Assembly: GCF_932276165.1 (NCBI RefSeq)
Contig: NC_063986.1
Location: 11,172,501 to 11,236,500, forward strand
DNA length: 64,000 nucleotides
Source: Plutella xylostella
Lineage: Eukaryota; Arthropoda; Insecta; Lepidoptera; Plutellidae
Direction: 5' to 3'
The notes under the pieces were generated by a model. That model was not told the DNA's origin. It saw only the letters and a program-made list of their open reading frames with translations, and did no database searches. This document shows positions 44,103 through 54,089 of the stretch, piece by piece. Position 1 is the stretch's first letter. Each line of letters starts with the position of its first letter. A program made the translations under genes and the position numbers.

Positions 44103-46265
44103 ATGCCAGCTGTAGGAATTGATCTTGGAACCACATATTCGTGTGTCGGAGTGTGGCAGCATGGAAACGTGGAAATCATCGCGAACGACCAAGGCAACCG
44201 GACCACTCCATCCTATGTGGCCTTCACGGACACGGAGCGGCTGATCGGAGACGCCGCCAAGAACCAGGTGGCGCTGAACCCCAACAACACCGTGTTCGAC
44301 GCCAAGCGACTCATCGGACGCAAGTTCGACGACCCCAAGATACAAGCAGACATGAAGCACTGGCCCTTCAAGGTAGTCAGCGACGGAGGCAAGCCGAAGA
44401 TCCAGGTTGAATACAAAGGAGAGACAAAGCGGTTCGCTCCAGAGGAGATCAGCAGCATGGTGCTAACGAAGATGAAGCAGATAGCCGAAGCGTACCTCGG
44501 GACTACTGTGAGGGACGCCGTGGTGACCGTGCCCGCGTACTTCAACGACTCGCAGCGACAAGCCACCAAGGACGCGGGCGCCATCGCCGGCCTGAACGTG
44601 CTGCGCATCATCAACGAGCCCACCGCCGCCGCGCTCGCCTACGGACTCGACAAGAACTTGAAGGGCGAGAGAAACGTCCTCATCTTCGATCTCGGAGGCG
44701 GCACTTTCGACGTCTCCATCCTGTCTATCGACGAGGGGTCGCTTTTCGAAGTGAAGTCGACGGCCGGAGACACGCACCTCGGAGGCGAGGACTTCGACAA
44801 TCGACTCGTGAACCATCTGGTGCAGGAGTTCAAGAGGAAGTACCACAAGGACTTGACGGGCAACTCGCGCGCGCTGCGCCGCCTCAGGACCGCTGCCGAG
44901 CGCGCCAAGCGGACCCTCTCGTCAAGCACCGAAGCCACCATTGAAATCGATGCGTTGTACGAGGGCATAGACTACTATTCGCGCGTCTCCCGCGCCAGGT
45001 TCGAGGAACTCAACGCAGATCTGTTCCGCGGCACCCTGGAACCTGTCGAGAAGGCTCTCAAAGACGCTAAACTTGACAAGAGCCAAATCCACGATGTCGT
45101 ATTGGTCGGAGGTTCGACGCGTATCCCGAAAATCCAAAGTATGCTGCAGAATTTCTTCTGTGGGAAGCAGCTGAACCTTTCCATCAACCCTGACGAGGCC
45201 GTGGCCTACGGCGCAGCTGTCCAGGCGGCCATCTTGACTGGATCCACCGACACCAGGATCCAGGACGTGCTGCTGGTCGACGTGGCTCCCCTGTCTCTTG
45301 GAATAGAAACAGCCGGAGGAGTCATGACGAAGATCATCGAACGAAACTCAAAGATACCCTGCAAACAGTCGCAGACCTTCACCACCTACTCGGACAACCA
45401 GCCAGCGGTGACCATCCAAGTGTTTGAAGGCGAACGAGCACTGACTAAAGACAATAACCTGCTGGGAACATTCGACTTGACCGGGATCCCGCCCGCGCCG
45501 CGAGGAGTGCCGAAGATCGACGTCACCTTCGACATGGACGCAAATGGAATCCTCAACGTGTCGGCCAAAGAGAACAGCTCCGGTCGCAGCAAGAACATCG
45601 TCATCAAGAACGACAGAGGGCGGCTGTCGCAGGCCGAGATCGACAGAATGTTAGCCGACGCGGAACGCTACAAGAATGAAGATGAGAAGCAGATGAAGCG
45701 CATCGCCGCGCGGAACCAGCTCGAGGCCTACATCTTCAGCGTGAAGCAAGCCGTGGACGAGGCGGGCGACAAGCTCAGCGACCAGGACAAGAGCGCAGCC
45801 AAGAACGAGTGTGACGAAGCGCTGAAATGGCTCGACAACAACAATCTCGCAGACCAAGAGGAATACGAACACAAGCTGAAAGAGTTGCAACGAGTTTGCT
45901 CGCCGATTATGACAAGGATGCACGGAGGCGGCAACAATGGAGGCAACGCCGGTGGCATGCCAGGTGGAGGCATGGGCGGCATGCCTGGAGGAATGGGCGG
46001 CATGCCCGGTGGAATGGGCGGCATGCCTGGAGGAATGGGCGGCATGCCCGGTGGAATGGGAGGCATGCCCGGAGGTATGGGCGGCATGCCCGGAGGTATG
46101 GGCGGCATGCCCGGTGGAATGGGAGGCATGCCCGGAGGTATGGGCGGCATGCCCGGAGGTATGGGCGGCATGCCCGGAGGTATGGGCGGCATGCCCGGTG
46201 GAATGGGAGGCATGGGCGGCATGCAAGGTGGCTACGGAGGACCGACCATCGAGGAGATTGATTAA
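44103..46265 (+). CDS. Hsp70: Heat-inducible cytosolic Hsp70
   Basis: One intronless frame of 720 residues from the ATG at 44103 (MPAVGIDLGTTYSCVGVW). The in-frame ATG at 44067 lacks the conserved N-terminus and was not used. The ATPase domain shows 'IFDLGGGTFDVSIL' and 'VLVGGSTRIPKIQ'. The substrate-binding domain follows, then a lid, then a tail of about a dozen GGMPGGMG-type repeats (45950-46215). It folds proteins under stress in the cytosol and nucleus. Length exceeds the usual 630-650 residues because of the repeat tail. The C-terminus is EEID, not the canonical EEVD that docks TPR co-chaperones such as Hop and CHIP. Lack of introns and upstream heat-shock elements fit a stress-induced copy. 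Confidence 0.95.
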   Translation: MPAVGIDLGTTYSCVGVWQHGNVEIIANDQGNRTTPSYVAFTDTERLIGDAAKNQVALNPNNTVFDAKRLIGRKFDDPKIQADMKHWPFKVVSDGGKPKIQVEYKGETKRFAPEEISSMVLTKMKQIAEAYLGTTVRDAVVTVPAYFNDSQRQATKDAGAIAGLNVLRIINEPTAAALAYGLDKNLKGERNVLIFDLGGGTFDVSILSIDEGSLFEVKSTAGDTHLGGEDFDNRLVNHLVQEFKRKYHKDLTGNSRALRRLRTAAERAKRTLSSSTEATIEIDALYEGIDYYSRVSRARFEELNADLFRGTLEPVEKALKDAKLDKSQIHDVVLVGGSTRIPKIQSMLQNFFCGKQLNLSINPDEAVAYGAAVQAAILTGSTDTRIQDVLLVDVAPLSLGIETAGGVMTKIIERNSKIPCKQSQTFTTYSDNQPAVTIQVFEGERALTKDNNLLGTFDLTGIPPAPRGVPKIDVTFDMDANGILNVSAKENSSGRSKNIVIKNDRGRLSQAEIDRMLADAERYKNEDEKQMKRIAARNQLEAYIFSVKQAVDEAGDKLSDQDKSAAKNECDEALKWLDNNNLADQEEYEHKLKELQRVCSPIMTRMHGGGNNGGNAGGMPGGGMGGMPGGMGGMPGGMGGMPGGMGGMPGGMGGMPGGMGGMPGGMGGMPGGMGGMPGGMGGMPGGMGGMPGGMGGMPGGMGGMGGMQGGYGGPTIEEID
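45950..46220 (+). repeat. Coding repeat, GGMP tail of Hsp70
   Basis: 24-bp units with core GGCGGCATGCCCGGAGGTAT, about 11 copies, encode GGMPGGMG. Third-position variants (ggtgga, ggaggt) form higher-order groups, a sign of recent unit shuffling. Confidence 0.9.
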
Positions 46266-46465
46266 TTCAGAAATATGCGTGATTACCAGTGTACATTGTA
46301 AAATTATTGTGATCTCATAAGCATAACTTATAATAGTTACTGCCAAAGTTTGTAAAGACTGATTTATTTTAAGTTTAAATCATTAAATAAATGAAAATCA
46401 CCATAGAAATCATTTGTTTTCTTTTTTACTTTTCTACTTATACTTAAGTACTGCATTAATTCTTT

Positions 46466-46600
46466 CTTGGCACAAAATATACATAATTGTGTGTCTTTTT
46501 ATTATATACTCTAAGCTTTTTATTAAATAAAATTTGAATGTGGCTTAAAAACTAGGTTTTGAAATAAGACACACAAAGGTTGTTTATCTTTTGTGCCAAG
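46466..46600. mobile_element. Small MITE-like inverted repeat
   Basis: The ends CTTGGCACAAAA and TTTTGTGCCAAG are inverted, and the homology continues inward (tgtgtgtctttt / aagacacaca). 135 bp, no coding content, just after Hsp70. The target duplication is not clear. Confidence 0.55.
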
Positions 46601-46991
46601 GACAAATGGATTATAGGCACTACCCAAATAAATATTTTTTATAGATCATAATATAAACAGGGGAGTATTAAAACACCAGCTAAAGATTCTTACATAAATA
46701 TATTTTATTACTTACTATAAGACTATAACTTAAAAAAATAATATCATACTGGGTAGAATTTTATCAGTAGAGCATTTGCAGGTAGAAACCGACAAACTGA
46801 TCAACATCACGATTTTGAAAGATCTCAGCATATCTTGGCCTACATTCTGCTCCACTGACAAAATCCCACTCCCCCAAAACCCCAGTAAGACTACAGTCAT
46901 CAAAAGAGATAATTAAGTAAAAACAGTTTCATCCTAGAGTTTGATAAATTCTGTTCACAAGAGGTGGACACTTATCTCTCTTGCTCACTGT

Positions 46992-47307
46992 AAAGCCGAA
47001 TATCCACCGCCGACTAAACTAAGTTAGTTAAGCTTAGCTCGCATAGTTAAGCCAGTTTTTCATACATGTCCGTCCACTGCAAACAGACGCGCATGTATGA
47101 AAAACTGGCTCAACTAAGCGGGCTAAGCTAAACTAACTTCCCCTTATTATAAAACGAAGACTAAAGATATTTCTAGTTTAAACCCGGCTTTAGACTACTG
47201 ATTTATATGAAATCTATATACTATAACCGGTTCTAAAACAGAGCTATCTTTAGTCTACGTTTTATAATAAGGGGCACTTAGTTTGGCCGGCGGTGGACGT
47301 TGGGCTT
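46992..47307. mobile_element. Fold-back MITE with a second MITE nested inside
   Basis: The left end 'aagccgaatatccaccgccg' and right end 'cggcggtggacgttgggctt' are inverted. An inner perfect stem (GCCAGTTTTTCATACATG / CATGTATGAAAAACTGGC, 47051-47108) makes most of the unit a hairpin. A separate element at 47140-47274 with ends CCCCTTATTATAAAAC / GTTTTATAATAAGGGG interrupts its right arm, with ACTT on both sides as possible duplication. Confidence 0.6.
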
Positions 47308-47349
47308 CTGACCCATATACAATATAGTATACACTGTTAACGCGACCCA

Positions 47350-50300
47350 CTAATCATCAGTCGAGGAGCCGGCGCTGTCGGGGGCGGGCGCGAGGTGCGG
47401 GGGCGGCACCAGCTTGGCGCCCTGGATGTAGCCGTGTTGTAAGGCGGCGCGGGCTGAGACCTGCCGGCGGATAACAGTTATTTTACTATCTAGGAAATGT
47501 AATTAATATACTGTCTGTGTCCTAGCACATAAGCGGACTTTAATTTACGGAGAAGACATTTTAGGTCCAATCCGAAGTGAATTGAGACGCAAGCGCAAGG
47601 CGTCAAGACCAATCGACTCTCTGTGACGCTGGTTTATTGTATTATTGACGCGCTTCAACTGCTGACTGATTCATAGTAGAATCTTTATGTAACCATACAG
47701 CCATAGCCATGCTTCAAACAGTAGTATAGTAATAGACATGTCTGTATTTCACCTATCGTATTTCTATTTCTACTATCATCATCATGACGTCCCCAACTGC
47801 TGGGGCACGGGTCTCCTTGGGGCATGGGTCTCATCCAATGATTTCTACTTTGTTAAGTGCATAATCCACTCTCAGCCGGCTCATAGCGCAGCATGGCATC
47901 GAAAAGCTCGGCCAACAGCGTTGTGGCTTGTGGCATCATGTCTATACAGACACTTGACTTCTATTTCCCCCTATATGTACATCCATAAACTTTAAATTAC
48001 TCACTCTCTCAGCCGGCTCATAGCGCAGCATAGCATCAAACAGCTCAGCTAACAGAGGCCTGGTTACGGCAACACGTCCATACAGACACTTTGGACTTTT
48101 ATTCACTCCTATATCTATGTCAATAAAGTTTAAATTACTCACTCTCTCAGCCGGCTCATAGCGCAACATAGCATCGAACAGCTCAGCCAGCAGCGGCGTG
48201 GGGGCCGGCAGCAGGCGGCGCGGGGGGCGCGCGGGCCAGCGGGGGAACGCGGCTCGGTAGTCGGGCAGGGACCGCGCGGCCGGCCACACCCCGGAGGCCC
48301 CGGGGGTGCCGAGAGCGCGGAACATGCGGAAGAGCTGGTCGATCTCGCTGTCGCCCGGGAAGAGTGTTCGGCCGCTTGACTGGAATGAGATTGGTGATGT
48401 GGGTATTAGTTGCGTTCTTTTATAACACGTTACAACGACTATCAGGCCTAGCGTATAACGTAATTTACACAAAAATCTTTCTGTAATGCATCAATGAAAG
48501 TCTAGATATATTACAATTTCTACAGTTCCTAGGCCTGTTAGGAAGACATGGGCTTACTATGAGTACTTACATTCAAATCAACACTTGAAAACGAATATAA
48601 ATTATGTAATAGGTATCTTTTTAAGTAGACCAACTCACCATCTCAGCGACAATACACGCCAAGCTCCATATATCAACAGCAGTAGAGTACAACTTTGTCC
48701 CCAGCAGTATCTCCGGGGCACGATACCACAGCGTCACCACCTCGTGCGTGTAGGCTCTGAGTGGCAGCTGAAAGGCCCTGGCGAGGCCGAAGTCTGCTAG
48801 CTTGATGCGTCCCTGACAGTCCACTAGTAGGTTCTGGGGCTTGAGATCTCTGTGTAGGACGCGCCCTGGAATTTAATAGATTTTTTTTTGAATAATACAA
48901 GTTTTGTTCAATAAATGCCATTTTTGCTAGCTACATCTTTGATCATTATCAAATTTATTGATTAATTATTATGTAATGTAGAACATTACTTGGAGGTATT
49001 GTGTAAGTGTAATTAACCTCATTTGTAGGTAAAAGTTAAGCTAACAGTACAAACACAGAGGTACTACCTAAAATAGTTTCCTTACTTTAAATTAGACAAC
49101 ATTAAGGAGCATAATTTTGTTCCCATATTCTGATATGACCCCTCATAGACCCCTCATAGTGCGCAGGAACGCTACTCACTCCCCTTGTCCCTGCGCACAT
49201 ATTTCTGCCGAAATCCGCGACTCACAACTCTCAAAATTACGCTCGTCTGGCCTCACCCTAAAAGGGCATGCCTATGGCAGCTAAAATGCTTAGATGAAGT
49301 AGGAGTGTTTCCATGTAGTGGTACTCCTACTGAGCATCCTATGTCCAGTACTGGATCATTATTGCCTTTAGAAACTCACCAGCATGACAATAAGCCAGTG
49401 CCTCTAGCAGCTGCTTGGTGTAACTCTGCACCAGGTCAGCCGGCAGTGGCCCTCGTGACTTGTCCAGCAGTCTTTTCAGGTCACAGTGCATATACTCAAA
49501 CACTAGATACAGGGTGTGCTCGGCGACCAGCACATCGAGGAGGCGGACCACCCCCGGGTGCCTGAGGGCTCGCAGGACAGAGATCTCCCGGAGAGCTGTG
49601 GACGGCACGCCTTCTGGTTCACTGTAATGTGGTGAAGAGGGTTTGGTGAGTTGGGCATAAATTTATGTTTTAGGATGGAAATTAAAGTAAGCATACAAAA
49701 AGTTGGACTGTTTGAGTGTGTAATAGTGACATGTAAATTTTTATAGAGTCAAGCTAAAAAAATTACCTCAATGCTTAATAAATTAATTAATAACTAGACC
49801 AAACATGGCCTCATTCTAAAGTAAGTGTTTATTTATGATGGCCTTCTTTTAAAGCTTATGTGTTCTTCAGGGCAAATGAAGGCAGGTGAGTGTCAGCTGT
49901 TTTTCATAAGTATAATACAGTAATATTTTGGTAAGTAAATAAAAGAGAAAAATAAGACTACTAAATAAATACACTAGACTTTTCAACATGCTGAAATCAT
50001 CTGTCTAGTTTTTTATCTAGTCTAGTTCATAGTCTAATGTTTGGTTCTAAAATAAAATAATGATTTTAAGTACTCTGAAAATAATTTCACAAATGACACA
50101 CCAACTGAAAAGTTTCAAACCTTTGAGATTAAATGTTAATATTATAGGTATAAGGGGGAGAATTTAGGGGTACAAGTAGCCTATGTCACAATCCAAGGTG
50201 CATTCTACGTCTACGCCAGAATTTATCAAAAATGGTCCACCCATTTCGATACCCGGCGAAGGAGAGAGACGTTCTCGTAGCAAAGTGGCTTTCCATCGCA

Positions 50301-50605
50301 GTTGGGAATGGAATATAAATAAAAAACTGCGATAATATAGAATGTGACTGTGTAGATAATAGGCACAGCATAATTTAATAATTATATTAACAGCAAGGAA
50401 TATAATTCTATTTAAAATTCTAATAAAATGAAGATGATGCCGCTAGGAACGCTGTTTAATAAACTGTCATAATTCGCGCCAAAACTTACTTTTCAAGTTT
50501 AATTTTCTTCAAAGCAATCTCATTTCCAGTGATTCTGTCTCGTGCCTTATACACAACACCATAAGTACCTTCTCCTATTTTCTCTACTCGTGAAAAATTT
50601 TCCAT
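47350..50605 (-). CDS. Cdk2: Cyclin-dependent kinase 2-like protein kinase
   Basis: Five minus-strand exons in phase: 50490-50605, 49380-49621, 48639-48865, 48143-48379 and 47350-47460, encoding 310 residues. It starts MENFSRVEKIGEGTYGVVYK with the Gly-rich loop; the catalytic Lys is in 'IALKKIKL'. The cyclin-binding helix is PSTALRE, where CDK1/2 usually have PSTAIRE. Catalytic loop 'HRDLKPQN', metal-binding 'DFGLARAF' and T-loop 'AYTHEVVTLWYRAPE' with the activating Thr are all present, as is 'FPGDSEIDQLFRMF'. CDK2 with cyclin E/A drives S-phase entry in the nucleus. The choice of CDK2 over CDK1 rests on overall likeness to insect Cdk2 and is not certain. Two partial copies of exon 4 lie in the last intron. 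It is head to head with ATPAF1, 500 bp apart. Confidence 0.88.
47866..48142 (-). repeat. Two partial tandem copies of the Cdk2 exon 4 end
   Basis: The stretch encoding 'LLAELFDAMLRYEPAER' plus donor and following intron is present three times: true copy ending at 48143, then copies at about 48003-48058 and 47869-47925. CTCAGCCGGCTCAT recurs at 47871, 48009 and 48146, so the period is about 137 bp. The middle copy keeps a good GTGAGT donor; the outermost donor has changed (GTGGAT). Confidence 0.85.
48900..49370. other. Cdk2 intron 2, nothing recognised
   Basis: Intronic sequence between kinase exons. It includes a small direct repeat 'cccctcatagacccctcata' near 49140 but no gene or clear mobile element. 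Confidence 0.4.
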
Positions 50606-51106
50606 TTGAAAGAGTTTATTGAAATAAAACTAAAATTAAAACACCATCACAACACCACTCTCACGTTCATGTTTAACTTTTTGACAGCTGTCAAAGGCTC
50701 ACCTGGCTCACAGCACAGGCACAACATTGATTTGACAGCCGTAGCTGGAAATGACAATGTTCTTTATTTGCATAAAACATGGATGTTCTTAAGATCTCGT
50801 GTTTAGCCAGGTTTACTTCCATAAGTTTCTTTCGTACATATATGAAAGACATTTATTTTTGTAATAAAACCGGCACCCGCTGTGTGGTTTTATTTAATCC
50901 TGTTCCTGAAAATAATGCTCTTGAAATGTCAAAATTTGATACTCCATGTGTCACATGACACTGACATTTACAACTGCGAGTGATCCAAGGAATTGTTGAG
51001 GTTATTTTTATTTTAAAAATATTTATAATTTTATAATACATTATTTGCAGCAATTGTTTCTGATATAATTAAGAAACACTCAAATTATCCCTATTTTATT
51101 TAGGTA

Positions 51107-51721
51107 ATGGCAGTTTGCTTGAGACAAATACGCAGTTTCCTTCTCCAGAAGAATACAGCAAGAAGCATAATGACTTCATCGTCAAAGTCACAGAAAGCTC
51201 TGGAAAAGCTGCAAAAGAACCCGTACTTCGATAAATATGCGGAGCGGATCGCCGTGCTGCAGAAGACGTCGCCCGAAGAGTTCCTGCGACGGGTAGAAGA
51301 ACAAGAGAAGAAGAAGGAAGAACTTGCTAAAAAGAAGTTTGCTCCTGTTGATACCAGGTGTGTGATGAGAGTGTTGATAGATTTCTGTGACTAGAGTGGA
51401 GTGACTGGTCAACCTATATAAATTCTTCATGAATGTTTTAAGATATAGTCTGAATTGCCCTCAAGATGACCCACTAACCAAAGTTACATAATTAATTAAG
51501 TTTGTAATGTAAGTTTTATTTCATTTTATTGTATAAATTTTATATCTTAATTAATATTGCATGTTTTTTGCCTATATTTTGTAATTTACCTAATTGTAAT
51601 TTAATTTAATACATTATTTGTAAATGCTGTGCATGTCTGTTATGTGTGCACACTTCGGACCTATATTATTATAAACTTACTTTTAATTCAATGTTTGTAG
51701 TGTGTGCTGTTGACGTGCCAA

Positions 51722-51752
<31 letters not shown>

Positions 51753-52733
51753 ACAAAACATTGGATCATAAATTTGGTACTTAATTTTTTTCCAGGAAAT
51801 TCTCCTCAGTTTTGAATCCAAAGGGTGAACTCAAGGGAGAAGTAGGTTCTGATGATGAAAAGAAACTAGAAGACATATTCAAACTTGAGCTGGTGAAGGA
51901 TAAAGATGCTGAAGAGATCCGGACCATTTGGGAGGAGTACCATAAGGATAAGGAGATGATTTCTGCCTCCATCCCCACACCTTTGTACTTGACTTTGTTG
52001 GAACGGACTAAGGAGTTCCCAACATTCCTGTTTCCCCTCCCACGCGACCAGGGATATGAGTTCATACTGTGCCAGTGCAGTGGACACACCCTGCACTTCA
52101 CACCTCTTCTTGCTTACCAGGTAATATTTTTATTCTAAACAACATAGTTCAGCTTACAATGCTGCTTGCAAGGACTGTAGGTCCATAATACAACCTGTTC
52201 TGTACCATCCTCATCCAAAAGTTATCAAACATTTACCTTATTTGCTAGCTGCTATGTATTTATTCATTTATTTAGGATGTTAATACACTATTCTACACCA
52301 TGTTATGTATAATTTTCAGGTGCACAAGGAGAATGCTCCAGAATGCCTGACTGTGGTGCACTACACTGAGCTGAAGGACCGTGGCCTTGTCCTGATGAGA
52401 GGAGAATATGACAAGGTTATTTTACATTGTTTCTGTACCTAAATTAGCATACATTTACATACAAAACATAGTCATCTAGGTGTAAAAGCAAACTTAAGTT
52501 GTAGCTGCAATAAAGTTATCTTTGATCAATATTTCTTACTAACTATAAAATTGCAAATTTTCCAGAATGTACTAAATGGGCGGGAGGCACAGTGTCTCGT
52601 AAATGAGTTCCAGCTGTACTACAATGGGAAAGACGAAGAGAAGAACAAACTTCTAGAGTCATTCACAAAGAGCCCTGACAACTTCAAACATATGGACCTT
52701 ATCAAGCAATTAGAGAACATTAAACTAACATAA
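51107..52733 (+). CDS. ATPAF1: ATP synthase F1 complex assembly factor 1
   Basis: Four exons in phase: 51107-51357, 51796-52120, 52320-52415 and 52566-52733, encoding 279 residues. The N-terminus (MAVCLRQIRSFLLQKNTARS) is basic and lacks acidic residues, as expected of a mitochondrial presequence. A charged helix follows ('EEFLRRVEEQEKKKEELAKK'), then the ATP11 domain with 'EFPTFLFPLPRDQGYEFIL', 'HTLHFTPLLAYQ' and 'LTVVHYTELKDRGLVLMRGE'. ATPAF1/Atp11 binds free F1 beta subunits in the matrix so they do not aggregate before joining alpha. The gene shares a 500-bp divergent promoter space with Cdk2. The first intron holds an (AAAT)n-tailed retroelement remnant. Confidence 0.93.
51600..51760 (+). 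repeat. Retroelement 3' remnant with (AAAT)n tail
   Basis: Sequence ending 'gttgacgtgccaataaataa' and then eight AAAT units at 51721-51755 looks like the 3' end of a non-LTR element, in ATPAF1 intron 1. The body is too short to classify. Confidence 0.4.
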
Positions 52734-52921
52734 TTTTTGTGAAAATCCAAATTGTTGAAATATTTTAGTCTTACAAATGGTAGTAAATAAATTATACACA
52801 TTTATCTTTAATTAGATTACAAATAATATAAGTTGTTTATGTTATGTTTAAATTCTATTTTGTTTTAATTTGTATTAGCTCACCTACAATACAAAACATA
52901 ATTTTATGGTTGATACAACAT

Positions 52922-53950
52922 TTAATGATTAAGTTTCCTAGGATAAAATGTATACTCAGGGGTGTCATTGATGATGGAGAGATGCGGTGAGGAGGATTGA
53001 GAGGGGGGCGACGGAGGCGACGCGGAGGGGGAGCGCGGGACGCGGGAGGGGGGGCACAGCGCGCGGGAGGGGGGCGAGGAAGGGGATGACGAGTTCCTTT
53101 CTCTCAGCACAGACCTCCTCCCCATGCCCAGCTTTATGTACTCCATCGGATCCTGCACTATCGTGTCGATAGGTTCCATATTCTCACTATCGCTCGACGC
53201 GCCAGTGATATTCATGCACTGCAGTATGTTCTGCTCGGACTCGCGCCGGCAGCCGTCAGTGTAGACATCCTGCAGGTACTTCCTCGTCTTCCACAAGACG
53301 TCGGGCTGGACGAGGGCGGGCGCCAGGGCGGTGACGCGGTCCGCGAGCTCGTCCATGAACTCTGAGTAGAGGTGGTAGCCGGCGGCAGCGGGAGGGGGCT
53401 CCCCTTCAGTCGAGCTCACCACCTCGGGCTCGATGGCCTGGCTGATGGGACTGAACACTATGAAACTCTTTTGAGACGCGTTCCCACGATCGCTATCGCT
53501 GTCATCGTGGAAGGAAACCTCCTCTATTTCATTACAGTGGTCGGTATTTTGCGCGACGCTTTTCCTTTGCTTCTCTGGTATTCGCGGTACTGTATCTTTC
53601 GAGTTTTGGCAGTTTACGATTACTGACGACTGGAGTGGTGAATCTGGTATAATGATGCTCTTATTGTTATCTGAGCTATGCCTTGAGGAAAGTTGAGGTC
53701 TAGTAATAGTCTCTGATTTCACTGCTTTAGAAAACATTACTGGTCTGAGAGTTAAACGATTTGTAGTTATGGTACAACGGTTTTGATTTATTAATTTCAT
53801 GCTGTCACCAGTTTTATTTGATTTTTTCAACTTTTGAATGGGAACTTCATTTATATCATCACAATTTCGACGAGATTTCTTCCTAATCTGGTCGAGACAT
53901 TTACGAGTCCTCCGTTTCTTACGCTTCCCACTAGTGCAAGTCGTTTCCAT
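52922..53950 (-). CDS. Unrecognised basic, Ser/Pro-rich protein
   Basis: A single minus-strand frame gives 342 residues from the ATG at 53950 (METTCTSGKRKKRRTRK). The upstream in-frame ATG at 54082 would add 44 residues of AT-rich, hydrophobic sequence unlikely to be coding. The N-terminus has two basic clusters (KRKKRRTRK, RKKSRR) that look like nuclear localisation signals. The middle is acidic and Ser-rich ('SFHDDSDSDRG'). A conserved-looking helical part reads 'YSEFMDELADRVTALAPALV' and 'LWKTRKYLQDVYTDG'. The C-terminus is rich in Ser and Pro. I do not recognise the family. It converges on ATPAF1 with 188 bp between stops and diverges from the myosin gene. Confidence 0.7.
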   Translation of the reverse strand: METTCTSGKRKKRRTRKCLDQIRKKSRRNCDDINEVPIQKLKKSNKTGDSMKLINQNRCTITTNRLTLRPVMFSKAVKSETITRPQLSSRHSSDNNKSIIIPDSPLQSSVIVNCQNSKDTVPRIPEKQRKSVAQNTDHCNEIEEVSFHDDSDSDRGNASQKSFIVFSPISQAIEPEVVSSTEGEPPPAAAGYHLYSEFMDELADRVTALAPALVQPDVLWKTRKYLQDVYTDGCRRESEQNILQCMNITGASSDSENMEPIDTIVQDPMEYIKLGMGRRSVLRERNSSSPSSPPSRALCPPSRVPRSPSASPPSPPSQSSSPHLSIINDTPEYTFYPRKLNH

Positions 53951-54089
53951 GCTATTATGAATAAGACGATTTATAATATTAACTATAACACAGTCATATG
54001 GCCCAAACTTATTTGCAATAAACAAAATCTTAAAATTAATTTCAAATTCGCCGCGGCGCTCGTTCATAAACAAACATGACATAACTCAC

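Noticed and set aside
45651..46346. Long reverse-strand and shifted frames under the Hsp70 tail
   Set aside because: They are shadows of the GGMP repeat; the forward Hsp70 frame accounts for the openness.
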